A DNA stretch of 64,000 bases from Alphaproteobacteria bacterium (GCA_017999645.1 JAGNLJ010000010.1:1-64000); one strand, 5' to 3'. Shown: positions 1 through 9,168, counted from the first letter of the stretch. Notes: a model not told the origin generated them from the letters alone. Made by a program: numbers and translations.

Positions 1-692
1 CCCATGGAGAAGCAGCCGAAGGCCTGACCGTTAAGGGTGCTGGTCGTCGCGTTACCAATGGTCCCGCCGCTGCCGCCAGAGGCCAAGGCAGTTACATAGG
101 AACCACCGCCGCCAAGCTTCGATGTGACGTCGATACCTGTTTCAGCTACGGCGGCCGGGCCGATGCCAAGCTCGTCGTTGATCCTGTTACAGATAGAGGT
201 TTCAACATTCGGCAAGATCGCCATGATTTCAACAGTTGTCGCCGTTTCGCTGTCGTTAGCACCGGCAGCGGTTGTTCCAACGAGGTTAACTTCGTTTTGC
301 CCGTTAAATACCCATGGCTGCGAACTGGATCCTGTTACGACATTTTCAGGTGCCTCGACATAGGTCGCGCCGCCGCCCGAGGGATGGAACACACATCGTG
401 AGGTTGATGTGCACGAGGCGTAATCAGATGGCGGATTGAATTGCAACTGGTCTGCAGAAACATTGCTGGAAACCATCATGCGGATAATGGCCGTCCTGAC
501 CGAGGAAGGATATTGTGTGATCTGAGCGCTGCTGATCAGGTTTGTTTCGTTCCCGGCATCTCCGCCCCCTGATCTGCTTGACTGCGTTACAGCGTATGAT
601 AGCGCTGCGAACAGGGCCACCGCGATAAGGATAAGGAAAAGAACGTTTCCTTTTTCCGTTTTACGCTGGCTGTTTTGGGTATTCTCGAGCAT
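1..692 (-). CDS. Type IV pilin-like protein, 3' end beyond window
   Basis: Partial gene: about 230 codons are visible from ATG at 692 down to the left edge, with no stop reached. A GGAG-type ribosome site lies just upstream (ACGGAG about 6 bases before the ATG). The N-terminus is a short basic leader ending EKG (residues 13-15), followed by a hydrophobic helix of about 20 residues starting NVLFLILIAVALF. This is the class III prepilin layout cut by a prepilin peptidase after Gly15. The usual Glu at mature position 5 is absent (Leu instead). The rest is Gly/Ser/Thr-rich with a few Cys. It is the last visible gene of the pilus or secretion operon, so it is probably a major or minor pilin of this machine. 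A GspK-like minor pseudopilin is the main alternative because these also lack Glu5. Confidence 0.75.
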   Translation of the reverse strand, partial: MLENTQNSQRKTEKGNVLFLILIAVALFAALSYAVTQSSRSGGGDAGNETNLISSAQITQYPSSVRTAIIRMMVSSNVSADQLQFNPPSDYASCTSTSRCVFHPSGGGATYVEAPENVVTGSSSQPWVFNGQNEVNLVGTTAAGANDSETATTVEIMAILPNVETSICNRINDELGIGPAAVAETGIDVTSKLGGGGSYVTALASGGSGGTIGNATTSTLNGQAFGCFSM

Positions 693-723
693 GTATTTTC
701 TCCGTTTAACTCTGATCACTATA

Positions 724-1266
724 TCATCCCGGCTTATCGACGGAAACCTTGTTAATCTTGAGGGCTGCCGCCAATGGCACCCTTTCACATTCGCGCCCCA
801 CGCACAATCTGTCAATGCTGACCCGCCACCCTGTGCCCCCATTCTGGATATGGCCTATAGCCTCCCGGAACTGGCCGAAAGCAGCGGTATTTTCAGCTGT
901 TACCAGAATAGACGCGCCATTCTCCTTAATCGAGAGGCCTGTATAGATGGTTTTGATTTTATCAACAAATTCTGCGACTTCTTTAGGATTAACCGGAACA
1001 TCCTTAATAATCGGCACGATCGGTTTCAGGGCTTCGGCTTCAGCCAGCTTCGCCTTTAATTCCGTCATTTTCTGCATCTGTATGGTTGCATAAAGCCCCA
1101 GCGCCCCAGCCGAGGCCCAGGCAATGCCGGCGATGACAAGCATGCTCTGGCCGGCATGCTGCGGCAGTTTTTCAAGGAAAGCGTTAAGATCCTCGGAAAC
1201 CTTGGGATCCGCATATTTCTTTAAACTGCGCCAATCAAACGATTTTAATGATTTGAAATCAATCAT
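724..1266 (-). CDS. Single-span inner-membrane pilus assembly protein (unknown family)
   Basis: A 180-residue protein starting at ATG 1266 with AAGG a few bases upstream. It has a basic cytoplasmic N-terminus of about 40 residues, one membrane helix at about 41-62, then a likely coiled stretch at about 65-85 and a small periplasmic domain. I do not recognise the sequence. The topology and its place between the PilO2-like gene and the pilin gene fit a PilN/PilO/PilP-type alignment protein that links the inner-membrane platform to the secretin. About 80 bases separate it from the PilO2-like gene, and about 30 from the pilin-like gene. Function is inferred from context only. Confidence 0.7.
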   Translation of the reverse strand: MIDFKSLKSFDWRSLKKYADPKVSEDLNAFLEKLPQHAGQSMLVIAGIAWASAGALGLYATIQMQKMTELKAKLAEAEALKPIVPIIKDVPVNPKEVAEFVDKIKTIYTGLSIKENGASILVTAENTAAFGQFREAIGHIQNGGTGWRVSIDRLCVGRECERVPLAAALKINKVSVDKPG

Positions 1267-1348
1267 TTATGCCTTACCCGACCCTATGCTTCCCCACTAT
1301 GTATTATAACCTTTTATGCGTTAATTTCATCTGAAAGCTGAAAAACAG

Positions 1349-2326
1349 CTATTTTGAGTTCTTAATCCTGATACGCCCGTCTTTTTCATCGATTTTCGTG
1401 GGCTGGCCGAATTCCGCCGCAAAGGCCTTGGGGACCAGTGCCTCCCATTCGACCTTGCCGCCCTTAACCTCGTACCGCACCAGCGTGCCATCTTTGGCCG
1501 CCAGCGCATCCAGCAACTCCTGAATGCGGACGATGTGCTTGATCGTATCGCTTTGCATCGCACTATGTGCTTTGAGCATGAGTTCATTGGATGCGGCTTC
1601 GGTTTCTTGTTGCACAGTTGTAAGATCGCGTTGCGTTAAGCCTGCACCGATCAGATTGAATACCAGTACAAGCGCCGCGATGAAGGCCACGAGCATACCC
1701 GAGAACAGCAGCATCCGCGCCGTTGCGCGGGAAAGTTTTTCCGTCTTGAGCTGCTTGTTGCGCCACGGCACGATATCGGCGACTTCAGGATTGATGGTGA
1801 CAAAATTTGCGTCCATGCTTTGCACGCGCGGCAAAATCGTACGCGACGCACCGAGGAAAACCTGCATGCGTCCGGTTTCAGGATCCCATCTCAAAGCTGA
1901 AGCGATACCTTCCTGCTCATACAGGTAGACCGTTTCGTGATCCCAATATTCGCTGTTGCCGGGTAAAGCCGCGGCCAGCGGGCACCAGCTGTGAGGGTTC
2001 GAAGCGAGCGCCATGGAAGGACAGGCGAGATACCAGACCTTGCCGCTGTCGACAGAGTAGCAAAAATGAACCTTCTCGGTGCTGCAGGCCTGGGCGGCGG
2101 CATTCCACACCGCCTCCTCTTCCGTTCCGGGAATGTGCGGCACGGAGCCACCGATAAGTTCGAAGGGAAGATAGGGGTAAAGTTCGCTGACAAAATCTTT
2201 GGCTTCGCCTGCAAGAAAATCGGACATGCCGGGACGCGGACGGGACATACCGCTCCGGCCCTTCTTTTCGGAAGGCTTGCCTTTTTCAAAGCCGTCCTTG
2301 TCCTTCGCTCCAATGACCAAGCTCAC
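1349..2326 (-). CDS. PilO2-like bitopic pilus assembly protein
   Basis: 325 residues. The start is GTG at 2326 and overlaps the stop of the platform-protein gene by four bases (GTGA), so the two are translationally coupled. There is a Lys/Pro-rich N-terminus, a globular cytoplasmic region of about 200 residues with several Cys and Trp, one membrane helix at about 205-229, then a periplasmic coiled-coil and small domain of about 95 residues. This matches the layout of the type IVb pilus proteins PilO2/PilO of R64-type thin pili, though those are usually longer (about 430 residues). Assignment to the family is by architecture and operon position rather than clear sequence motifs. It probably anchors the ATPase and platform to the periplasmic scaffold. 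Confidence 0.65.
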   Translation of the reverse strand: MSLVIGAKDKDGFEKGKPSEKKGRSGMSRPRPGMSDFLAGEAKDFVSELYPYLPFELIGGSVPHIPGTEEEAVWNAAAQACSTEKVHFCYSVDSGKVWYLACPSMALASNPHSWCPLAAALPGNSEYWDHETVYLYEQEGIASALRWDPETGRMQVFLGASRTILPRVQSMDANFVTINPEVADIVPWRNKQLKTEKLSRATARMLLFSGMLVAFIAALVLVFNLIGAGLTQRDLTTVQQETEAASNELMLKAHSAMQSDTIKHIVRIQELLDALAAKDGTLVRYEVKGGKVEWEALVPKAFAAEFGQPTKIDEKDGRIRIKNSK

Positions 2327-3543
2327 ATCGCTCCTTGCATCAAGCCGCCCATCATTGAGTCCATACTCATATTCATGACCGTCAGGGCGTAAATTGCAGA
2401 ACCAAAAGCGACCGCGAGGAAGACGCCGGTGAGGGCGAAAGCCAGCCAGACGATGAGAGAATGTTTTGTCTTGGCGGCCTGCGAACGCATTTCAGAAATA
2501 GACTCCATTACTGTAGCAACTTGGCCGAGGTCCGACAAGCTCGCCAATTCCAGACGCTCGTTCCGGGTCAAGGGTGCCCGGTCGAGGGCCGAACCCAGAG
2601 AAACGCCGCGGCCAAGGTCTTTCAGGGATTCTTCCCAATACATGGCCACATCCGGGGCCGAGGAGGCTTCGGCGGATTGCTCCAGCGTGTCGTTAATAGG
2701 CACCATTCCTCGTAACATACGGGCGGCGGCTGACATCGAGTCCGCAAAGGCCAGGTCGCGGAGATAGCCGCCAATTAAGGGGATCCGGCGTACAATACGC
2801 GCTGTAGGCCAGTCCTTTTTGCCGCGGTTGACCCAGAACGAGAACACGCACCAGGCCATAAAAATACCCAGGCCGACCGAAAACCAGATCAGGATGTCCC
2901 ATGTCATGCCGAGGCGCCAGACGACAAGATCGAATTTCGCTTTTTCGACAGGTTCGGTCGGGGGGTTATCATTAAACCATTTCAAAACCATGTCCTTACC
3001 GGACCACAGCGACGTAACAATCGAGAACACGTCGAAGGCCAGCCATCCCATAGTGCCCATGATCGCGCGCGCGTTTTTACGTTTTTGCGTGATCGAGTGA
3101 ATGGCGTGCGGAATACCTTCCACCAGGCGGTTCGCACGTTCGGAACCGGCGAGAATGGCCAGCGTGCCATGATCGAAAAGATTCAGGGCCTTCAGCGCGT
3201 CGATAATGCCAAGACCCCGGGCAAGCGCTTCGCGCGCGGGCGCCATGATATTCTGGCGGCGAGGATTGGTTTCGGCCTGGATGATTTTCCACAGCGCCAC
3301 GCCGGGCGATGTCGAAATAGAGCGGAACTGGATGCCGCGCAAGAGCTGAACCTGCCACCATGTCGAACGCGCCAGCAAACGTTCCAGTGGCGAGCGTTCG
3401 TGCGGACGAATGGCAAGCGCGTAGCCGCCTTTCTTGGATATGGCTTCGCGCACGTCTTCTTTGGAAGGAAGATAAAAAGATTCCGTCACCCGTTTCGGGC
3501 CGGATGTCGTCTCGTAAGCGATTTCAGCAACCCACTGCTGCAT
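2323..3543 (-). CDS. PilC/GspF-family inner-membrane platform protein
   Basis: 406 residues from ATG at 3543. An upstream in-frame start at 3612 would overlap the ATPase gene, while 3543 lies just 4 bases after the ATPase stop with GGAAG upstream, so 3543 is preferred. It has three hydrophobic segments: two centrally (about residues 170-195 and 210-245) and one near the C-terminus (about 365-395). These flank two similar cytoplasmic helical domains, the usual T2SS-F fold of type IV pilus and type II secretion platform proteins. It should sit in the inner membrane, bind the hexameric ATPase and feed pilin subunits into the fibre. It is in the same operon as the ATPase and PilO2-like genes. Confidence 0.9.
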   Translation of the reverse strand: MQQWVAEIAYETTSGPKRVTESFYLPSKEDVREAISKKGGYALAIRPHERSPLERLLARSTWWQVQLLRGIQFRSISTSPGVALWKIIQAETNPRRQNIMAPAREALARGLGIIDALKALNLFDHGTLAILAGSERANRLVEGIPHAIHSITQKRKNARAIMGTMGWLAFDVFSIVTSLWSGKDMVLKWFNDNPPTEPVEKAKFDLVVWRLGMTWDILIWFSVGLGIFMAWCVFSFWVNRGKKDWPTARIVRRIPLIGGYLRDLAFADSMSAAARMLRGMVPINDTLEQSAEASSAPDVAMYWEESLKDLGRGVSLGSALDRAPLTRNERLELASLSDLGQVATVMESISEMRSQAAKTKHSLIVWLAFALTGVFLAVAFGSAIYALTVMNMSMDSMMGGLMQGAM

Positions 3544-3547
3544 GGAA

Positions 3548-5326
3548 TTATTCTTCCAGGTATGAGAGCGCCGCTTTTGGATCGACAAGGCCGTTGACGA
3601 CAAGATCGACAAGACCCTCGCGGCGCGTGTGAACCACGACGCCCTCTTCGTGAATGACTTTGTTCACGTTGCCGATCAGGGCTTCGTAAATATGGTTTCT
3701 CTGGGCCGGACCGAGCGTGATGAGGATCGCGTCCAGAAGCAGCGTACGGCCGGAGATTCCAGTGCGGTTGCAGAGGTCGCAGCCGCTGGTGTTATGCCGA
3801 CGGATCTTGATGTCTTCCTTCAATCCGAAAGCATCCATTTCTTCCTGGCTAAGGATTTCGCCTGTCTTGGCCTTATGGGAGCAGCCCTGGCAAAGCGTCC
3901 GCAGAAGACGCTGGTTAAGAATGGCGCGCACCTGCTGCGACAATGTGTAAGTTGAGGAGCGCTCACGCTCGGACGGCATCAGCGAGCGAAGACGCTCGAA
4001 CGTCTGGAGCGCTGTGTCGGCGTGGACCGTTGAAATCACGGTGTGACCGGATTCAGCAGCACGTAGCGATGTTTCCACCGTGTCGCCATCGCGCATCTCG
4101 CCGATGATGATGTAATCGGGATCGTGACGCATCGCGGCGCGGATGAGATCGGCGAAGGAACCGCCGGGCATACCGGGGCGTACCTGCCATTGCGTCGCGT
4201 AGCGCAGTTCATATTCAATCGGGTCTTCGATGGTGAGAACATGTTTCCTGCGACGGTCGATCTGCTGAACGCATGCATATAATGTCGTCGTCTTACCGGA
4301 GCCGGTCGGGCCGGAGAGCAGGATCATGCCGCCGCCGCCCTTGATTTCAGGCGAGAGAAGTTTTGCAAGATAATCTCCGACATCTTCATGACGGCGGAAC
4401 AATTCATCAAAACCTTTGAGCGCGGCGCGGTCGAGAAGACGAAGCGTAAGTTTTTCACCATCCTGCGCCTGCGGACCGGCGGCGACGCGGACGTCGATGG
4501 CGCGGCCCTGCCAGGTGAAGCCGAAACGGCCGTCCTTGGGCGTTGTTCTGTCGCCGAAGTTCAATCCGGCGTCGCGTTTAAGAAGCGTGGTCAGACGCGC
4601 CATGGCCTCGGCAGGAAGCAAGTGCATCGGAATCAAATCGCCGTCGATGCGGTACTTGATCCAGTTCGGTGCGTCGGGGTTGTTATCCTGAACAAGGTGA
4701 ATATCGGAAGCGCGCATCTGAAGGGCTTCGGCCATCAGGTCGCGCTGGAACTGATTGAGCAGCAGACCGTTGTCGCTATCGGCGAGCCAGAGCGCGAGAG
4801 TCTTTTCGCAGCGGTCGGCGGAAAGATCGTGAACCGAGCGCAGCGTATCGGTCAGTTCCTTACGGTCCCAGACTTCGATCTCAACGCGCTCAACGTGAAA
4901 TCCGGAACGGTTAGCGGTCGAAAAAAGATTTTCGATCTGGCGGTCGTTGAGGTCGTGCAAGGGCGCGATGCGCAGCACGCCATCGCGAAGGCCGATCAGG
5001 TGAATTGAAAGCGGGAGCCATGACTGGACGGGAAGAACGGCGCGGAGCTGGTCGCCCGTGGCGCGGTCCTTGATGCCTTCCTCTTCTTCGGTCTGTGAAG
5101 GAGCGACAGCGCCGGCCATATCGAGAAGCTGCTCAGTCGAGCGCGGAATTCCCTGTTCAAGCAGCAACGCGCGTTCACGCTGAACCATGTCGAGATAGCG
5201 TTCACGGCCCTCGGAGGAACGGATTTTTTTTCGCGCGGCGCTACGACGGCGTTCTAATCCGCCGGGCGGATCGGAGTCGCCCTTACTGCGCCTGTCGGTA
5301 TCCTGATCGTTTGTCGCATCGGACAT
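3548..5326 (-). CDS. PilB/GspE-family assembly ATPase
   Basis: 592 residues, ATG at 5326 with GGTGG upstream and three bases after the previous gene's stop. The N-terminal part (about 1-190) is charged and resembles the T2SSE N-domain. The ATPase core shows an Asp box near 366-372 (TIEDPIEYE), Walker A GPTGSGKT at 339-346, Walker B around IIIGEMRDGD (407-415) and a His box TVISTVHAD. A tetra-Cys zinc site (CQGC and CDLC) lies in the C-terminal domain, as in assembly ATPases of the PilB/PilQ type rather than PilT retraction motors. It powers fibre polymerisation from the cytoplasmic face. No second, retraction-type ATPase is visible in the window. Confidence 0.95.
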   Translation of the reverse strand: MSDATNDQDTDRRSKGDSDPPGGLERRRSAARKKIRSSEGRERYLDMVQRERALLLEQGIPRSTEQLLDMAGAVAPSQTEEEEGIKDRATGDQLRAVLPVQSWLPLSIHLIGLRDGVLRIAPLHDLNDRQIENLFSTANRSGFHVERVEIEVWDRKELTDTLRSVHDLSADRCEKTLALWLADSDNGLLLNQFQRDLMAEALQMRASDIHLVQDNNPDAPNWIKYRIDGDLIPMHLLPAEAMARLTTLLKRDAGLNFGDRTTPKDGRFGFTWQGRAIDVRVAAGPQAQDGEKLTLRLLDRAALKGFDELFRRHEDVGDYLAKLLSPEIKGGGGMILLSGPTGSGKTTTLYACVQQIDRRRKHVLTIEDPIEYELRYATQWQVRPGMPGGSFADLIRAAMRHDPDYIIIGEMRDGDTVETSLRAAESGHTVISTVHADTALQTFERLRSLMPSERERSSTYTLSQQVRAILNQRLLRTLCQGCSHKAKTGEILSQEEMDAFGLKEDIKIRRHNTSGCDLCNRTGISGRTLLLDAILITLGPAQRNHIYEALIGNVNKVIHEEGVVVHTRREGLVDLVVNGLVDPKAALSYLEE

Positions 5327-5329
5327 AAA

Positions 5330-6973
5330 TTAACCACCGGTTTCGGTTGCTCCAGAGCTTGCGGGCGCGCTATTTACAGAAGAACCCCCGCCGCCAGCAC
5401 TACCACTACTTGATGATGACGAAACCCGGTTAATAGAAGATAAAGACCGGTCGAAAAGGAGCAGGATTCTTTGGCCCTGATACAAGAATTCGATGCCGTT
5501 CTTCTGAATCGCCACAAACCACGGGACTCCGCCGAGTACAATTTCCTCATTATCGAAAACGATACGGCTGCCGCCGGGGCCGTTTATGATTGCCCGGGTG
5601 GGTGAAAAGGATGTGATTTTATACCCATCGAGGACGCTGGCAGCATTGGGCACGGATACATTGTATGATGCCAGACCGGCTTCGGCGGCGTTTCTTTCTG
5701 CAGCCTTGGCGATATCGGCCGAAGCATTCGGATCGAGCGATGGATCAAGCGGAAGCTGAACAGCGCTGCCGCCGTTCAAGACAATCGCTTTTTGATCCTG
5801 GCTGACTGGCTGCTCGGAGCCGCCGCGAATAGGAAGGACAAGAACACCGCGTGCGCCGTCATGCAGAATTTGTATGTCGTCGTACAGAGAGCCAACGCGC
5901 GTCGGCGACCATGTGATCGTCAGTGGACAGGCTTGGATAGGTTCGAGCACCGTGGCGGCAAGACAGCCGTCATCCTTGAAACTGAGGCCATTATCGCTGC
6001 CGGAAATCCGGATGTCCTGAATTGTAACGGGCGCATCGCCTGCATTGACGAGCGAAACGGTGATGGTCGAAGCCGTCATCACGCTTTCGCCGAAATCGAT
6101 TTCACTTTGCGAAGCGACGAGCAATCCGCGCCCAGGTACCGCCTGCGGAAACACTTCAGCCTTCGCCACGCTCTCAGGCTTGAATTCACCGAGGAGTGGA
6201 ACGCTTGTAAGCGCCGTAGGTCCTGTGTGACGAACAACCAGTACGCCCGAAGAGCGCCCCTTCGTTTTTGGTGACCATGAAACGATCGCAATGCACGCCT
6301 GACCGGGCTCAAGTTTTTTACATTCCGTTTTAAGTGCGTAACCGGACTGGTCGCTGGCATCGATGCTTATTTCGCTGATGTCGAGTGCGGTAGAAGTGAT
6401 GTTGCGAAGAATGATAGGCTCGGTGAGAGTCTGGCTGGCATCCATGTTGCCGAAATCAACTTCGGACGGGATTGCCTCGATATCGCTCGCTAAAGTTTCC
6501 GATCCTTCGCCGCCAGCCTCAACTTCACCGGAAAGAGTTGCTGAGACAAGACGCGTTTTGCCGTTATGGGACATCAGCATTTCAACGCGCCACGAACCGG
6601 CCTGCAGTCCCTTGACCGAAAGCGCGACCGCACATTCCGCACCAGGCGCAAGCGGCGTTTCTTCGCACTGGTTGAGTGCAACATTGGCGGAAACTGTTGA
6701 AGACGGATAAAGGCGGATCAAGCCTGTTTCAACCGGCTGGCCGCCATCATTCCGGAAACGGACAACCACCTGCGCGGTTGCGCCTGTTGGAACCGTGCCG
6801 CCGTCAACCGCAGGAAGAACGGGAACGAGACCGCCACCGGCAGTCGCGCCATTTGCCGAACGCGCACCCGGATCGTTAAAGCCAGCATATTGCGCATGCG
6901 CATTTCCCGCCCCCAGTGAGAGAGCGAGCACAAAAAGACCTAAATGAAAAATCCTATAAATCTGCGGGCGCAT
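5330..6973 (-). CDS. Exported triple Ig-like (ASH/choice-of-anchor-D) protein with PilP-like C-terminus
   Basis: 547 residues if started at ATG 6973. That start gives a clean signal peptide with a hydrophobic core and NAHA cleavage site. Another ATG at 7021 adds 16 residues ahead of the signal. The mature protein has three Ig-like repeats of about 100-110 residues. Each carries a Cys pair around a Leu-x-Pro turn (C..LAPGAEC, C.KLEPGQAC, C..VLEPIQAC) followed by a Trp-Ser-Pro or similar strand, which is the ASH / choice-of-anchor-D pattern. A C-terminal domain of about 60 residues (near 440-510) resembles the beta-domain of PilP/GspC that docks on the secretin; this is an inference. The last 40 residues are Ser/Gly-rich. 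It takes the place of PilP between secretin and ATPase and probably bridges to the secretin. Confidence 0.75.
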   Translation of the reverse strand: MRPQIYRIFHLGLFVLALSLGAGNAHAQYAGFNDPGARSANGATAGGGLVPVLPAVDGGTVPTGATAQVVVRFRNDGGQPVETGLIRLYPSSTVSANVALNQCEETPLAPGAECAVALSVKGLQAGSWRVEMLMSHNGKTRLVSATLSGEVEAGGEGSETLASDIEAIPSEVDFGNMDASQTLTEPIILRNITSTALDISEISIDASDQSGYALKTECKKLEPGQACIAIVSWSPKTKGRSSGVLVVRHTGPTALTSVPLLGEFKPESVAKAEVFPQAVPGRGLLVASQSEIDFGESVMTASTITVSLVNAGDAPVTIQDIRISGSDNGLSFKDDGCLAATVLEPIQACPLTITWSPTRVGSLYDDIQILHDGARGVLVLPIRGGSEQPVSQDQKAIVLNGGSAVQLPLDPSLDPNASADIAKAAERNAAEAGLASYNVSVPNAASVLDGYKITSFSPTRAIINGPGGSRIVFDNEEIVLGGVPWFVAIQKNGIEFLYQGQRILLLFDRSLSSINRVSSSSSSGSAGGGGSSVNSAPASSGATETGG

Positions 6974-7039
6974 GAAAGGACAGGCTGGAATTAACAGAAT
7001 ACAGCGCCCCAAGAGCGCCATTTCTCTGATTCTATCATA

Positions 7040-7080
7040 AAAAAGAAAAAAGCCGGAGCCCTAAAAAGGGACCGGGCTTT
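7040..7080 (-). terminator. Intrinsic terminator after the secretin gene
   Basis: Read on the minus strand, an imperfect G+C-rich hairpin is followed by a run of T. Pairs include AGCC/GGCT, CCGG/CCGG and CCCT/AGGG with a T-rich loop. It begins about 25 bases after the secretin stop, inside the pilus gene cluster. It would end or reduce transcription from the receiver and secretin genes before the Ig-like gene. Confidence 0.65.
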
Positions 7081-7102
7081 ATTTAATGTTTTGAATCAGA
7101 TA

Positions 7103-8629
7103 CTAGCCGCCAGGATTTAACAGCGCGTCAGGGATGGCGCCGCCATCAAATTCATTTTCCTTAACAGCGGGCTGCGCGGAAGCGCCCGGGTCCATGGATG
7201 TCGGTGTTACGCCGCCAAGGCCCTTGTTCATCATTTCCTTATTGTTTTCAGAAGTATAGACGATGACCTTTGGCTTCAGCAGGAAGACCAGTTCGGTATT
7301 GGTAACAGCGCCGCTGCGCGATGTGGCGATGATCGGCTCCTGGAATCCGGGGCCGGATTTATCGAACTGGTCGTTTTCACGCACTAGACCTGCAATCAAC
7401 AATGAATCGCCGGGACGAATGCGGATCTGAGTCGAAAGCTCGCGCTCGGTGGCACGCGGAAGCTTCAGTGTTGTTCCGTCCGCTTCAAAATCGTCAAAGC
7501 CCTGGAATTCCTGAAGCTCGATTTCCACGTTGCCATAGATGGTCGCGTTATCCCATGCACTGGCTATCGTCAGCGTGAAGCCCGTATCAACAGAATCCGT
7601 TTCCGTTGAAACAGTTACTTCGCCGTCATCGACGGAACGGCTGAGGGACGAAACGTAGTTCACCGTATCGGCGGCACGGAGAGATGCCTTCGCACCTGAA
7701 AGCACCGTAATCTGTGGCTGGGAAATCGTCTTCACTGCACCATAGGTGGAAATGAATTCAAAAACATCATTACCATCAAACGCCACATCGCCCGTCGTAG
7801 GCAAACCGATGCTGATCGGGCTATCCGCGCCCGACCCGCCGGGGAGATCAATGCCTAAATTGAATTTTCCGAAATTTTCAATCTTTTGCCAGTTAATACC
7901 CGTGGCGTTATCGCTGTTGAGGGTTACCTCCCAAATATAAATTTCAAATACGATCAGCGCCGTATTGGAACGGATTTTCTGGAAGTAACGGTCGGCGAGA
8001 TTGGCCGTGCGGTTGGTCGCTTCGTAAATGATCGTGCGCGTGCCGGGTTCGGTGGTCGCGGAAGATCCCGTAATGGCTTGCAGGCCGGTAGCCAGCGCCG
8101 CGAGGATATCCGTCTCGCCACCGACCGGAGGGACCGTGACTGTAAAAGTCTGGGTTTCCTTGATGACCAGAATGCCACCCTCATATGAACAGTAAAGATC
8201 GGCGAGACCGCAAACACGTTCAACCACCTTATTCAGCGGACCGCGCAGATTGGCGACGGTAATAGTGCGCGTCAGCGCCTCATTGGTTTCGAAAGCCAGC
8301 GGCAGTTCATAATCAGCCAGAATAAGCTGGAGTGCTCCGGCCAGCGTTTCCGAACGCAATTCGAACGGCCCGACGATTTCATCAGGCAACGATTCGCCAC
8401 CTTCAGCTTCAGGAACGAGCACGTCACTGCCCAACGGCAGATACAGCACGCTATCAGGCTTTTCATTAATGGCTTCAGGCCGCTCGTTCGCCATGGTCGG
8501 CGAAGGAATCTTCGCGTTGCGGGCGCCGGGAACATCGACCTGCGCGCAGGAGGCAAGAACCGAAAATGCACAGGCCAGCACGGCAGCCTTGCCGAAAGAA
8601 CCTGTCTTATATTTGGGACCAAGGGACAT
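7103..8629 (-). CDS. Lipoprotein secretin, type IVb pilus (PilN/BfpB-like)
   Basis: 508 residues from ATG 8629 (an in-frame GTG lies one codon earlier). The start overlaps the stop of the upstream receiver gene as TGATG, so translation is probably coupled. The N-terminus has a basic start, hydrophobic core and lipobox ending in Ala-Ser-Cys at about residue 28, so it should be an outer-membrane lipoprotein. N-domains follow, including an STN-like segment around 110-170. The C-terminal half is the secretin beta-barrel module, with the typical ends GDSLLIAGLVRE and ELVFLLKPKVIV. Small size and lipidation resemble R64 PilN and BfpB. It forms the outer-membrane pore for the fibre. Confidence 0.9.
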   Translation of the reverse strand: MSLGPKYKTGSFGKAAVLACAFSVLASCAQVDVPGARNAKIPSPTMANERPEAINEKPDSVLYLPLGSDVLVPEAEGGESLPDEIVGPFELRSETLAGALQLILADYELPLAFETNEALTRTITVANLRGPLNKVVERVCGLADLYCSYEGGILVIKETQTFTVTVPPVGGETDILAALATGLQAITGSSATTEPGTRTIIYEATNRTANLADRYFQKIRSNTALIVFEIYIWEVTLNSDNATGINWQKIENFGKFNLGIDLPGGSGADSPISIGLPTTGDVAFDGNDVFEFISTYGAVKTISQPQITVLSGAKASLRAADTVNYVSSLSRSVDDGEVTVSTETDSVDTGFTLTIASAWDNATIYGNVEIELQEFQGFDDFEADGTTLKLPRATERELSTQIRIRPGDSLLIAGLVRENDQFDKSGPGFQEPIIATSRSGAVTNTELVFLLKPKVIVYTSENNKEMMNKGLGGVTPTSMDPGASAQPAVKENEFDGGAIPDALLNPGG

Positions 8630-9021
8630 CACGAGGCGCGTTCCTGGGAATGGAGAGTTCGAGTTACCGTCTTCACCAGCCTATCGCGCTGGACAGGTTT
8701 CATCAAGACCGCCACAACACCCCACTTGTTTGCCTCACTCAAAAGGTCGGGGTTATTGTCGCCGGTGACCAATATAACCGGGGTTTCGATGTCGCGGGCA
8801 CGGGTGGCGCGGATAAATTCAAATCCGTCAATCGGCTCCATGCGCACATCGACGATGGCCATAGCGATATCAGGCTTCATTTCTGCCAGGGCGACGTTAC
8901 CATCACGGGCTTCAACAGCCTGAAACCCAGCCTCATCAAGGAAACGGATGATCTGCATGCGCACGAAATCGTTATCCTCGACCACGAGTATCTTTTTCCT
9001 GACTGCCTGGGAGTCCGTCAT
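8629..9021 (-). CDS. Stand-alone CheY-like response regulator receiver
   Basis: 130 residues, a single receiver domain without output domain. The acidic pair is E15/D16, the phospho-acceptor D58 sits in VDVRM, then T86 and K108 (in LMKPV). ATG at 9021 has CAAGG about 9 bases upstream. It is the first gene of the minus-strand pilus cluster and its stop overlaps the secretin start, so it is made together with the secretin. It probably transmits a two-component signal to the pilus machine by protein contact. No cognate kinase is adjacent. Confidence 0.88.
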   Translation of the reverse strand: MTDSQAVRKKILVVEDNDFVRMQIIRFLDEAGFQAVEARDGNVALAEMKPDIAMAIVDVRMEPIDGFEFIRATRARDIETPVILVTGDNNPDLLSEANKWGVVAVLMKPVQRDRLVKTVTRTLHSQERAS

Positions 9022-9043
9022 TATAACCTTGTAAAAGAAACAT

Positions 9044-9067
9044 CAGGCCCGGCGAAAACCGGCCCTG
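9044..9067 (-). promoter_or_regulatory. Hairpin in the leader of the receiver-secretin transcript
   Basis: CAGGCCCGG pairs with CCGGCCCTG (one mismatch) around a CGAAAA loop, about 23 bases upstream of the receiver start. It is followed by T-rich sequence in both directions. It could be an attenuator for the minus-strand transcript, or a terminator for antisense plus-strand transcription. Structure is seen; role is a guess. Confidence 0.4.
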
Positions 9068-9168
9068 TTTTAACGAGAAGAACTACTTCATTTTAAACCA
9101 AAATCCGCCAATTAAACACCCCCAAACACCCGGTTGTAGTTATACACACAGTATTCTAATCTAGGATT

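Noticed and set aside
4388..5008. 206-codon plus-strand ORF
   Set aside because: Lies fully antisense to the PilB-type ATPase gene; its sequence has no domain and mirrors the codon bias of the real gene.
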